Below, piece after piece: positions 57,675 to 64,000 of a stretch of 64,000 bases of DNA. The stretch is from the NCBI RefSeq assembly GCF_007003975.1, contig NZ_VFTC01000005.1, positions 166,519-230,518 on the forward strand. The letters are read 5' to 3'. A program made the translations under genes and the position numbers. Position 1 is the first letter of the stretch; every line of letters starts with the position of its first letter. The notes under the pieces are model-generated. The model was not told where the DNA came from. It was given only the letters and a program-made list of their open reading frames with translations, and did no database searches. The stretch is from Mesorhizobium sp. WSM4306 (GTDB lineage: Bacteria > Pseudomonadota > Alphaproteobacteria > Rhizobiales > Rhizobiaceae).

Positions 57675-58709
57675 ATGCGTTCCAGAGGAGAGACAAGCGA
57701 CAACGGGCGGAGTGAAGTCATCGCCCTGCACCCCGCTGAAAGCGGCATGCAGCTCGGTCGCGCCTTGCTCCACGCTCTGCACAATGCCGGTATCTCCGTT
57801 CTATACCAGGACCGCGAGATGAAGACCGTGTGGGCGCGCAATATGCGTGAGCCATGGGGGTCCGACTCCGCGGACAGCAGCGGCATGCTGCCGGCGGCGC
57901 AGGTCGAGCACATCGATACAGCCAAAAGCCGTGTCATCGCCTCCGGAAATCCCGAGCACCTCGAACTCAGTGTGCCCACCACCGACGGTATCCGCTGGTT
58001 CCAGGTGTGGGTCGACGCCGACCATGGCGACCGTGGCGATGTCCAGGGCGTCGTCACCACGATGGTGGAGACCACCGAGCAGAAACGCCGCGAGCAGACG
58101 CTGAAGACGTTGTTGCGCGAGGTCAGTCACCGCTCCAAAAACCTGTTGGCCATCATCCAGAGCATTGCCACCCAGACCGGCCGCTATTCCGAGACATCGG
58201 ATGATTTCCTCACGCGCTTTCGCGGCCGGCTGCAGTCACTGGCCTCCTCCCAGGATCTGGTGACGTCGTCGAACTGGCGGGGTGCTGCACTACGCGAGCT
58301 TGTCCGTGGCCAGGTCGTGCGCTATGGCGCCGATCCGGCGCAGAGCCTGCGTTTCAATGGCGTCAATCCCTACCTCAATCCCAACGCCGCTCTTCACATC
58401 GGCCTGGCCATGCACGAGCTCGCCGTCAATTCAGTCAGCTACGGCGCCCTGGCGCGGCCGGATGGCTTCGTCGAGGTAACCGCGAATCTGTCGGGCGTCA
58501 CTGAGGCCGCTGATAAGCCGGCTTTGTCGCTGACCTGGGTCGAGGCCATCGTCGCGAATGATAACAGGCGCACCGAGAAACGCTTCGGCAGCGTTGCTCT
58601 CGAACGCGTCGTGCCGGCATCGCTGAACGGCACGGCGACGCTTGAAATCACCGGCGACCGCCTCGAATATCGGCTTGTCGTTCCGCACGGCAATTTCGAA
58701 ACCGAGTGA
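57675..58709 (+). CDS. HWE/HisKA_2-type histidine kinase with PAS domain
   Basis: The 344-residue cytoplasmic kinase has a PAS-like domain (about 25-135, 'LHALHNAGISVLYQDREMKTVWARNM', ending 'QGVVTTMVETTEQKRREQT') and a HWE-type core: acceptor His in 'LLREVSHRSKNLLAIIQSIATQTG', then 'LHIGLAMHELAVNSVSYGAL'. Kinases of this type phosphorylate PhyR in other alphaproteobacteria. Its position beside phyR and its own EcfG-type promoter suggest it is a sensor of the general stress response and part of a feedback loop (inference). The 'HRSKN' motif is complete. Confidence 0.87.
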   Translation: MRSRGETSDNGRSEVIALHPAESGMQLGRALLHALHNAGISVLYQDREMKTVWARNMREPWGSDSADSSGMLPAAQVEHIDTAKSRVIASGNPEHLELSVPTTDGIRWFQVWVDADHGDRGDVQGVVTTMVETTEQKRREQTLKTLLREVSHRSKNLLAIIQSIATQTGRYSETSDDFLTRFRGRLQSLASSQDLVTSSNWRGAALRELVRGQVVRYGADPAQSLRFNGVNPYLNPNAALHIGLAMHELAVNSVSYGALARPDGFVEVTANLSGVTEAADKPALSLTWVEAIVANDNRRTEKRFGSVALERVVPASLNGTATLEITGDRLEYRLVVPHGNFETE

Positions 58710-58893
58710 GCAGCCGGACTTGCCAGTAATTCCGTCCCGAATTGCGTCAAACAGAGAGCCCAGAGCGGCGGATTCCTTAACCAGCTGTTCACCATAAAGT
58801 CCGATGCTGAGGCTCCCAGAGATTGCCGGCTCCTGGCCGATTCAACCGACCCTTCGGCCGTGGCCTGCAACGCAAGTACGGGAGGAATGATCT

Positions 58894-59070
58894 TTGACGG
58901 TTGCCGATATGAACAGGCTGGAGCAGGCCGCCCGCGTCTCCATGAGCGGCTTTCACGATCCTGACTCTTCCGCCTCGCCGGCGCCGTACGCCTGGCATCC
59001 CTTGCTTCGTTTCGCCGCTGTCGCGTTCGTCGCCGCCATCGTTCTGGTCGTGGCGTCGCAGCTGGGCTGA
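58894..59070 (+). CDS. Small single-pass membrane protein, TTG start
   Basis: The 58-residue frame starts at TTG 58894, with GGAGGA 7 bases upstream, and reads 'MTVADMNRLEQAARVSMSGF', a polar N-terminus, then one membrane helix 'LLRFAAVAFVAAIVLVVASQLG' at the very C-terminus, a tail-anchored layout. ATG 58909 in the same frame is the alternative start. No family is recognised and no EcfG site was found upstream. The strong ribosome site is the main support. Confidence 0.6.
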   Translation: MTVADMNRLEQAARVSMSGFHDPDSSASPAPYAWHPLLRFAAVAFVAAIVLVVASQLG

Positions 59071-59173
59071 GCCACATTCGCTTCGGGTTCACGCTGCTCC
59101 CAAATCTGGCTAAGCTGAAGGCTGGTCTGGCTCCTGGCCAAGCCGCTTATTAACGTCCCCAGCTTGCATCACA

Positions 59174-59198
59174 GGAACTTTGACGGCTGGTGACCGTT
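59174..59198 (+). promoter_or_regulatory. EcfG-type promoter of the small secreted protein gene
   Basis: GGAAC (59174-59178) and CGTT (59195-59198) with a 16-base spacer. It fixes the start of the downstream gene: only the GTG at 59223, not the upstream GTG 59190 or ATG 59202, would be inside the transcript. Confidence 0.75.
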
Positions 59199-59222
59199 CT
59201 TATGGCGAGAGGATCTTTCGCC

Positions 59223-59525
59223 GTGGAACACATCGCCGCTTTGCTTCTGGTTATCGGCTGTTCAAACAGCATGACCGAATGCCGCGAACTGCCTGTGCCG
59301 GTCAGCGTGTTCGAGACCGCGGACGCATGCACCGCCGAGCGGCCTTTCGCCATGGGTGACGTGCAGAGTCAGGCCCAGCATGTCGTTGCCAAATGTCTTG
59401 CCGTCGATCCCGCCCTGGAGGACGACTACGACCAGATCGTCTGGAACGTGCGCCCGGATGGTTCGCTCGACGCATCCTTGCAGGTTTCCAACGTCGTGGT
59501 TGCGTCGAATGTGACGCGCCCCTAA
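59223..59525 (+). CDS. Small hypothetical, probably exported protein
   Basis: The 100-residue protein from GTG 59223 (AGAGGA 9 bases upstream) starts 'MEHIAALLLVIGCSNSMTECRELPVPVSVFETADAC', a short hydrophobic N-terminus followed by three Cys residues, then a soluble region 'QHVVAKCLAVDPALEDDYDQIVWNVRPDGSLDASLQV'. It has four Cys in total, compatible with disulfides outside the cytoplasm. I do not recognise a family. The EcfG-type promoter just upstream suggests stress induction. Confidence 0.65.
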   Translation: MEHIAALLLVIGCSNSMTECRELPVPVSVFETADACTAERPFAMGDVQSQAQHVVAKCLAVDPALEDDYDQIVWNVRPDGSLDASLQVSNVVVASNVTRP

Positions 59526-59632
59526 AAAGACTATCTTAGCCAACAATAAGATCGAGCGGGCAAAGGCCGCCATTTCATGCTAAATGGCGGCTGAAGCTTA
59601 TTAAAGTGAGGACGAAAGTGAGGAGAGACTCA

Positions 59633-59875
59633 ATGCGGAAATTGATTATTGCCATGGTTGCCGTGGTCGCCGTCAGCGGCTGCAGCACGACCGAACAGGA
59701 CGTGGGTGTCGGTACGTTGGTAGGCGCCGGCGTCGGCGGCCTGGTTGGCGGCGGCAAGGGTGCGCTCATCGGCGCAGCCGTTGGTGCCGGTTCCGGTCTG
59801 CTGGTGCGCAACCTGCGCAATGGCTATTGCCAGTATCGCGACAATCGCGGCCGGCTTTACACCGCTCGCTGCTGA
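59633..59875 (+). CDS. Glycine-zipper lipoprotein (17 kDa surface-antigen-like)
   Basis: The 80-residue protein has a lipoprotein signal ending in the lipobox 'VVAVSGCSTT', then a glycine-zipper segment 'GVGTLVGAGVGGLVGGGKGALIGAAVGAGSGLL' and a short C-terminus with two Cys ('GYCQYRDNRGRLYTARC'). Such proteins sit in the outer membrane or insert into membranes. ATG 59633 is used because the longest frame adds nine residues before the signal peptide; GAGGAGAG precedes it. A strong terminator follows. Confidence 0.87.
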   Translation: MRKLIIAMVAVVAVSGCSTTEQDVGVGTLVGAGVGGLVGGGKGALIGAAVGAGSGLLVRNLRNGYCQYRDNRGRLYTARC

Positions 59876-59903
59876 TCCGCTTCAAAAGCGTCAAACGAAC
59901 AAG

Positions 59904-59931
59904 ACGGAGACCGGTTAGCCGGTCTCCGTTT
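59904..59931 (+). terminator. Terminator after the glycine-zipper gene
   Basis: ACGGAGACCGG (59904-59914) pairs perfectly with CCGGTCTCCGT (59919-59929), followed by TTGTTTG. The 3' end of the convergent kinase gene lies inside the hairpin, so the sequence serves both strands. Confidence 0.8.
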
Positions 59932-61561
59932 GTTTGCCTGTACCGGGCGGCGGGATCCTGATTTCCACGGTAAGCCCGTCGGCGCGAAAATCTCTGGTGA
60001 TCGTGCCACGCAATTCGCGCGTGACATTGAGATCGATCAGCTTGGTGCCGAAGCCGGTCTTGGCCGGCGCTTCGAGTTGCTTCTGCCCGTTCTCGCGCCA
60101 ATTCAGAACCAGCATCCTGTCCGATCCACGCCCCTGGAACGACCAGTCGACCTTCAGCGCGCCGACCGAATTGCCGGCCTCGCCATATTTCAGCGCATTC
60201 GTCGCCAGTTCGTGGAAGGTCAGCCCAAGCGCCTGCGTCGTCGTCTCGTCGAGCAGCACCTGAGGGCCTGACAATATTCCTTCCGGAAGCTCCTTGCCGA
60301 ACACCTGGCCAAGCTCGATGCGCAAGAGATCGCCAAGGTCGGCCTTCTGCCAGCGCGAGCGCGTCAGCATGTCCTGGGACGCCGCCATTGCCTGCAGGCG
60401 GGCCGAGAAGGAAGAGGAGAACTCCTTTACGTCGGTGGCATGCGCTGCCGTCTGGCGCGCGATCGCCAGCACCCGCGTGATCGAATTCTTGATCCGATGC
60501 TTCATCTCCTGCAGCATCAGATCCTTTTCGAGCAGGCTCTTTTCCGTCGTCTCGTGCAACAGCGACTTGGCGTCATAGGCGCGCTCCTGGTAGCGCGCCA
60601 CCAGCGCGATCGCGCCCGCCAGGAGCAACCCGAACAGGCCGAGCATCACCGGAATGGCGCGCGAAGACGGCTGCGAGAAGGCGCTTGTCGGCCGAAACAG
60701 CACCGTCCACGGCCGGCCGGCGACGATGATCTTGCGCGTCACCAAGAGCCTGTCGCCGAAGCTCGCAACCGGCGGCGTTTCCGACTGGAACAGAAGATTG
60801 TCGGCATCGACCTTGCCGTCATAGACCTCGGTGTTGACCGGCAGCAGCGGCGTGCGGCTGAGCGCGGTCTGGAACAGGTCGCGGGCGCGGAAAGCGGCGT
60901 AGAGAAAGCCTGATGTCGACGACCTGGATGCGTTAATGCCATCCGGCGCGGTTTCGACATTGAGCCTGACGAAGACCAGTAAGCCGGTAAAGGTCTGTGC
61001 CGCGCCCGTGCCCTGGCCGAGTTGAACCAGACCGCTTGCATGCTGTGCGTCATCGGCCATCGCCTTTTCGATCGCTTCGCGCCGCACCGGTTCGGTGAAC
61101 ATGTCGTAGCCGATGGTCGACTCGTTGGCAGGATCGAGCGGCTCGAACAGTACCACGGGGGTGCGCCAGGACTGTGCCGTGTCCGGATAGATAGCGTGGG
61201 GCACGCTACGGTCGCGCAACATGTCGCGCTCGACCGCCGCTTCGTCGCCGGCTTTGACCAGCCTGAGATAACCGATGCCGCGCAGGCCGGCGAAATTGGT
61301 GTCGACGTCGAGCGCGCTGAAGAAGGCCTTGAATTCGCTTCGCGAAATCTCGCCATTGCGGGCGTCGAACAGCGCCTGCGTCGAGCGCAGCAGCGACAGA
61401 TGCAGGTCGATGCGGCTTTCGATGCGGTTGAGCGCATCGTCGGCCGTCGCCTCGAATTTGATCCGTGCCGCCTCCTGGGTGGCGAAGTAGGCGAAGCCTG
61501 CCATCGTCAGGCTGATCAGCGCGACGGCAATGAAGGCGACGATCGGGAAAAACTTCTTCAA
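59915..61561 (-). CDS. CHASE-domain HWE-type histidine kinase
   Basis: The 548-residue kinase has an N-terminal membrane helix ('VAFIALISLTMAGFAYFAT'), an extracytoplasmic CHASE sensor domain (about 70-275, 'FFSALDVDTNFAGLRGIGYLRLV'), a second membrane helix ('AIPVMLGLFGLLLAGAIALVARY', about 302-325) and an HWE/HisKA_2 core with the acceptor His in 'LQEMKHRIKNSITRVLAIARQTA', followed by 'GLTFHELATNALKYGEAGNS'. CHASE domains bind small extracellular ligands. Its kinase type and place beside the stress island make it a candidate additional input to PhyR (inference). No EcfG site was found before it. Confidence 0.88.
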   Translation of the reverse strand: MKKFFPIVAFIAVALISLTMAGFAYFATQEAARIKFEATADDALNRIESRIDLHLSLLRSTQALFDARNGEISRSEFKAFFSALDVDTNFAGLRGIGYLRLVKAGDEAAVERDMLRDRSVPHAIYPDTAQSWRTPVVLFEPLDPANESTIGYDMFTEPVRREAIEKAMADDAQHASGLVQLGQGTGAAQTFTGLLVFVRLNVETAPDGINASRSSTSGFLYAAFRARDLFQTALSRTPLLPVNTEVYDGKVDADNLLFQSETPPVASFGDRLLVTRKIIVAGRPWTVLFRPTSAFSQPSSRAIPVMLGLFGLLLAGAIALVARYQERAYDAKSLLHETTEKSLLEKDLMLQEMKHRIKNSITRVLAIARQTAAHATDVKEFSSSFSARLQAMAASQDMLTRSRWQKADLGDLLRIELGQVFGKELPEGILSGPQVLLDETTTQALGLTFHELATNALKYGEAGNSVGALKVDWSFQGRGSDRMLVLNWRENGQKQLEAPAKTGFGTKLIDLNVTRELRGTITRDFRADGLTVEIRIPPPGTGKQTETG

Positions 61562-61722
61562 AGGATGCTGCGGCCCATGTATCTGGGACCTTTATGGCAT
61601 GTCACCGCGCCAACACAATGGCGAGGCCAAACCATCGTGACAGCTGGCACATCACGTTCCAGATATTAGCCGGCTTATTGATCGCGCATCGGGATGACCG
61701 TCAGCCGATGATGGCGCTTGTT

Positions 61723-62520
61723 TCAGGCGGCGATCTTCAGCGCGCCCGGCCCGGGAATGGCGCCGGGTGGGCATTTGCCGAGGATGATCATGCCGAGCAC
61801 CTCGTCCTGGGTGACGTCGGTGGTGCGAGCGGTGCCGACGACCTGGCCGTTCTTCATCACGCAGACGCGGTCGGCAAGCTCGAACACGTCATGGATGTCG
61901 TGGCTGATCAGGAAGATGCCGATGCCGTCTGACTTGAGCTGCTTGACCAGTTCGCCGACCTGCGCCGTTTCCTGCGGACCAAGAGCCGCCGTCGGTTCGT
62001 CCATGATCAGGATGCGGGCGTTGAACAGGATGGCGCGCGCGATCGCCACCGATTGCCGCTGGCCGCCCGACAGCTTGATCACCGGGTCCTTGAAGCGCTG
62101 GAAACGCGGATTGAGCCGGCCCATGACCTTGCGCGCCTCGGCTTCCATGGCGACATCGTCGAGCGTGCCCCAGCCGGTCATCAGCTCACGGCCGAGGAAG
62201 AGGTTGGCGGCAGCGTCGACATTGTCGGCCAGCGCCAGCGTCTGGTAGATGGTTTCGATGCCGTATTTTTTGGCGTCGCGCGGGTTGGAGATCGAAGCCT
62301 CCTGGCCGTTGACGAAGATCTGGCCCGCGTCGCGCTTGTAGGCGCCCGACAGGATCTTGATCAGGGTCGACTTGCCGGCGCCGTTATGGCCGAGCAGCGC
62401 CACGACCTCGCCCGGAAAAAGATCGATGGACGCATCGTCGACGGCGCGGATGCCGCCGAAGGCAATCGAGATGTTGCGCATGTCGATCAGCGCTGTGCCC
62501 GTGGGAGCAGTTTTTTCCAT
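61723..62520 (-). CDS. Sugar ABC transporter ATPase, FrcA/XylG-like single domain
   Basis: The 265-residue ATPase has Walker A '[20 protein letters not shown]', signature '[16 protein letters not shown]', Walker B '[11 protein letters not shown]' and the switch '[19 protein letters not shown]'. It is the short, single-domain type that pairs with FrcC-like permeases for fructose, xylose or related sugars. It is 13 bases downstream of the permease gene. The binding protein should lie further right, beyond the window edge. Confidence 0.9.
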   Translation of the reverse strand: MEKTAPTGTALIDMRNISIAFGGIRAVDDASIDLFPGEVVALLGHNGAGKSTLIKILSGAYKRDAGQIFVNGQEASISNPRDAKKYGIETIYQTLALADNVDAAANLFLGRELMTGWGTLDDVAMEAEARKVMGRLNPRFQRFKDPVIKLSGGQRQSVAIARAILFNARILIMDEPTAALGPQETAQVGELVKQLKSDGIGIFLISHDIHDVFELADRVCVMKNGQVVGTARTTDVTQDEVLGMIILGKCPPGAIPGPGALKIAA

Positions 62521-62533
62521 GATCGTTCCTCCC

Positions 62534-63865
62534 CTAGACCCGCTTGCGGTAGACGGTGTCGAGCCACACGGCGATGACCAGCACGGCGCCGACGACGATG
62601 CTCTGCAGCGGCGAGTCGATGCCGAGCAGCACCATGCCGGATTGCAGCGACTGCATCAGAAGTGCGCCGAGCATGGCGCCCATCACCGTTCCGGCGCCGC
62701 CGGCCAGCGACGTACCGCCGATGACGGCGGCGGCGATGACCAGCAGCTCGTCCAGCGTGCCCAGCGCGTTGGTCGACGCGTTGAGGCGGGCCGATGAGAT
62801 CGCAGCGCTGATCGCCGCCAGCACCCCCATGATCATGAACACTTTCATGGTCACCCAGCGCGTGTTGATGCCGGCAAGTTCTGCTGCTTCCGGATTGCCA
62901 CCGATGGCGAAGACATAGCGGCCGAAACGCGTGCGCTTGGTGATGAAGGTCATGATGATGCCCGTGGCCACCGCCATCAGCACCGGGATGGCGATGCCAT
63001 GCGCGATAAACAGCCCGCCTTCGGGAAGGGTAATGCCGTTCTGCTGCGCATACTGGCGCACGATGCCGATCGGCCATGGATAGGAATTGGCGATCCAGAC
63101 GGCGCCGAGGATGGCCGCGCAAGCGACCACGCCAAGCAAGGTCTCAGCCCACACGGGGCGCAGTGGAAAGCTGAACCGCTTGCGCTGCGAGCGGCCGTTG
63201 AGCAGCGCGAAGGCAACCGCCGCACAGGCGACGATGCCGACGATCCAGCTGGCGGTAGCGCCGATCGAGCCGCGTGGTCCACCACCCATCAGCTGGAAAG
63301 TGGCGTCGAGCGGCGCGACCGTGCGCCCGCTGGTGATCAGCCATGCCATGCCGCGCCACACCAGTAGGCCGCCCAGCGTCACGATGAAAGCCGGAACCTT
63401 CATATAGGCGATGATGAAGCCCTGGAACGCGCCGATCAGCAGACCAAGCGCCACGCCGGCGGCCAGCGCGATGATCCAGAGCCAGGGATTTCCGAGCTGG
63501 AAGCCGATGACGCGAATGAGGAATTCGGCCTGCGCCACGCCCATGATCATACCGATCACGCCTTCGACAGAGCCAACCGAAAGGTCGATGTTGCGCATGA
63601 CGATGACCAGCACCATGCCGGTCGCCATGATCGCGACCGAGGAGGTCTGCACCGACAGGTTCCACAGATTGCGCGGCGTCAGGAAAAGCCCGCCCGACAG
63701 GATGTGTATGCCGACCCAGATGACCAGCAGGGCGCCGACCATGCCGAGCATGCGCGTGTCGAGTTCGGTAGCCCTGAGGAACCGCCCGACGGCGCTGAGC
63801 TCGGATGCGCGCGCCCGGTCCGCGGCAGTGCTGGCGACCGGCTGATTAGAGGTCGTGTCGGTCAT
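62534..63865 (-). CDS. Sugar ABC transporter permease, FrcC/XylH-like
   Basis: The 443-residue inner membrane permease (about ten hydrophobic stretches) contains '[27 protein letters not shown]', '[27 protein letters not shown]' and '[34 protein letters not shown]', the signature of the ribose/xylose permease family. The length (over 400 residues) and the internal loop after about residue 215 resemble XylH. ATG 63865 removes 15 residues of the longest frame. It forms an operon with the downstream ATPase. Confidence 0.9.
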   Translation of the reverse strand: MTDTTSNQPVASTAADRARASELSAVGRFLRATELDTRMLGMVGALLVIWVGIHILSGGLFLTPRNLWNLSVQTSSVAIMATGMVLVIVMRNIDLSVGSVEGVIGMIMGVAQAEFLIRVIGFQLGNPWLWIIALAAGVALGLLIGAFQGFIIAYMKVPAFIVTLGGLLVWRGMAWLITSGRTVAPLDATFQLMGGGPRGSIGATASWIVGIVACAAVAFALLNGRSQRKRFSFPLRPVWAETLLGVVACAAILGAVWIANSYPWPIGIVRQYAQQNGITLPEGGLFIAHGIAIPVLMAVATGIIMTFITKRTRFGRYVFAIGGNPEAAELAGINTRWVTMKVFMIMGVLAAISAAISSARLNASTNALGTLDELLVIAAAVIGGTSLAGGAGTVMGAMLGALLMQSLQSGMVLLGIDSPLQSIVVGAVLVIAVWLDTVYRKRV

Positions 63866-64000
63866 GCTATCCTCCCACCGGTTTGCCGTCTGGCGCGGAT
63901 GCCGGAACATGGATGCTATTTGCTTTCCGTGGTCATTTGAAGCGGAAAGCCCTTGGAGAAACGCCCCGGCGTTTTGGGCGCGGGGCCGAGCTTTGGGACC
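63866..64000. other. Upstream region of the sugar permease, cut by the window edge
   Basis: The 135 bases contain a hairpin-forming block (AACGCC-GG-GGCGTT near 63963-63976) that may be a partial terminator or attenuator between the permease and a binding-protein gene outside the window. A minus-strand frame ending with a stop at 63916-63918 enters from the edge, but it is too short to assign. Confidence 0.4.

Overview
The window looks like a chromosomal segment of a Rhizobiales alphaproteobacterium, most likely Mesorhizobium or a close relative. The reasons are the high GC content, a complete PhyR-NepR-EcfG general stress response module, a DmeRF-type metal efflux operon, a bdhA/acetoacetate decarboxylase/patatin neighbourhood, and RIME-like GC-rich intergenic repeats. 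I see no rRNA, tRNA, CRISPR array, prophage or intact insertion sequence.

Layout. 1-1.6 kb: the end of a LacI-type regulator and a decayed MocR-type regulator. 2.1-4.2 kb: an orphan Tad pseudopilin/TadG trio on the minus strand. 4.5-6.3 kb: two methyltransferases. 6.4-10.8 kb: a metal block with chromate (chrB-chrA) and nickel/cobalt (dmeR-dmeF-nicO) genes. 10.8-13.8 kb: ketone-body/PHB-related genes (bdhA, a double-frameshifted acetoacetate decarboxylase, a patatin). 14.1-15.7 kb: a PiT phosphate transporter. 15.9-20.9 kb: a TetR regulator divergent from an RND efflux pair. 21-27 kb: an L,D-transpeptidase, small membrane proteins, two divergent OmpR-type regulators (one with a degenerate receiver) and a hybrid histidine kinase.

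27.4-44.5 kb is a catabolic cluster. It holds a Rieske oxygenase of the quaternary-ammonium type, a class III aminotransferase, a polyamine/opine-type ABC transporter with two paralogous binding proteins, a flavin amine oxidase, a TetR regulator, a methyltransferase, two tandem FAD oxidoreductases, a GcvT-like aminomethyltransferase, an 82-residue protein of unknown function and a membrane dipeptidase. Three 16-bp palindromes of the form TTGAA-N6-TTCAA lie in its three control regions, which suggests one regulon. I infer uptake and stepwise breakdown of an N-methylated or polyamine-like compound; the substrate is unknown.

44.7-48.4 kb: a GNAT protein, an MhqD/MhqO-like hydrolase-dioxygenase pair and a phosphonate monoester hydrolase-like sulfatase. 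48.5-59.9 kb is a general-stress-response island centred on ecfG-nepR and divergent phyR. I found ten GGAAC-N16/17-CGTT promoter signatures there, placed in front of a PRC-barrel protein, a diacylglycerol-kinase-like protein, several small membrane or secreted proteins, a Crp-type regulator, an HWE-type kinase and the regulators themselves. 59.9-61.6 kb: a CHASE-HWE kinase. 61.7-63.9 kb: two components of a sugar ABC transporter, continuing off the right edge.
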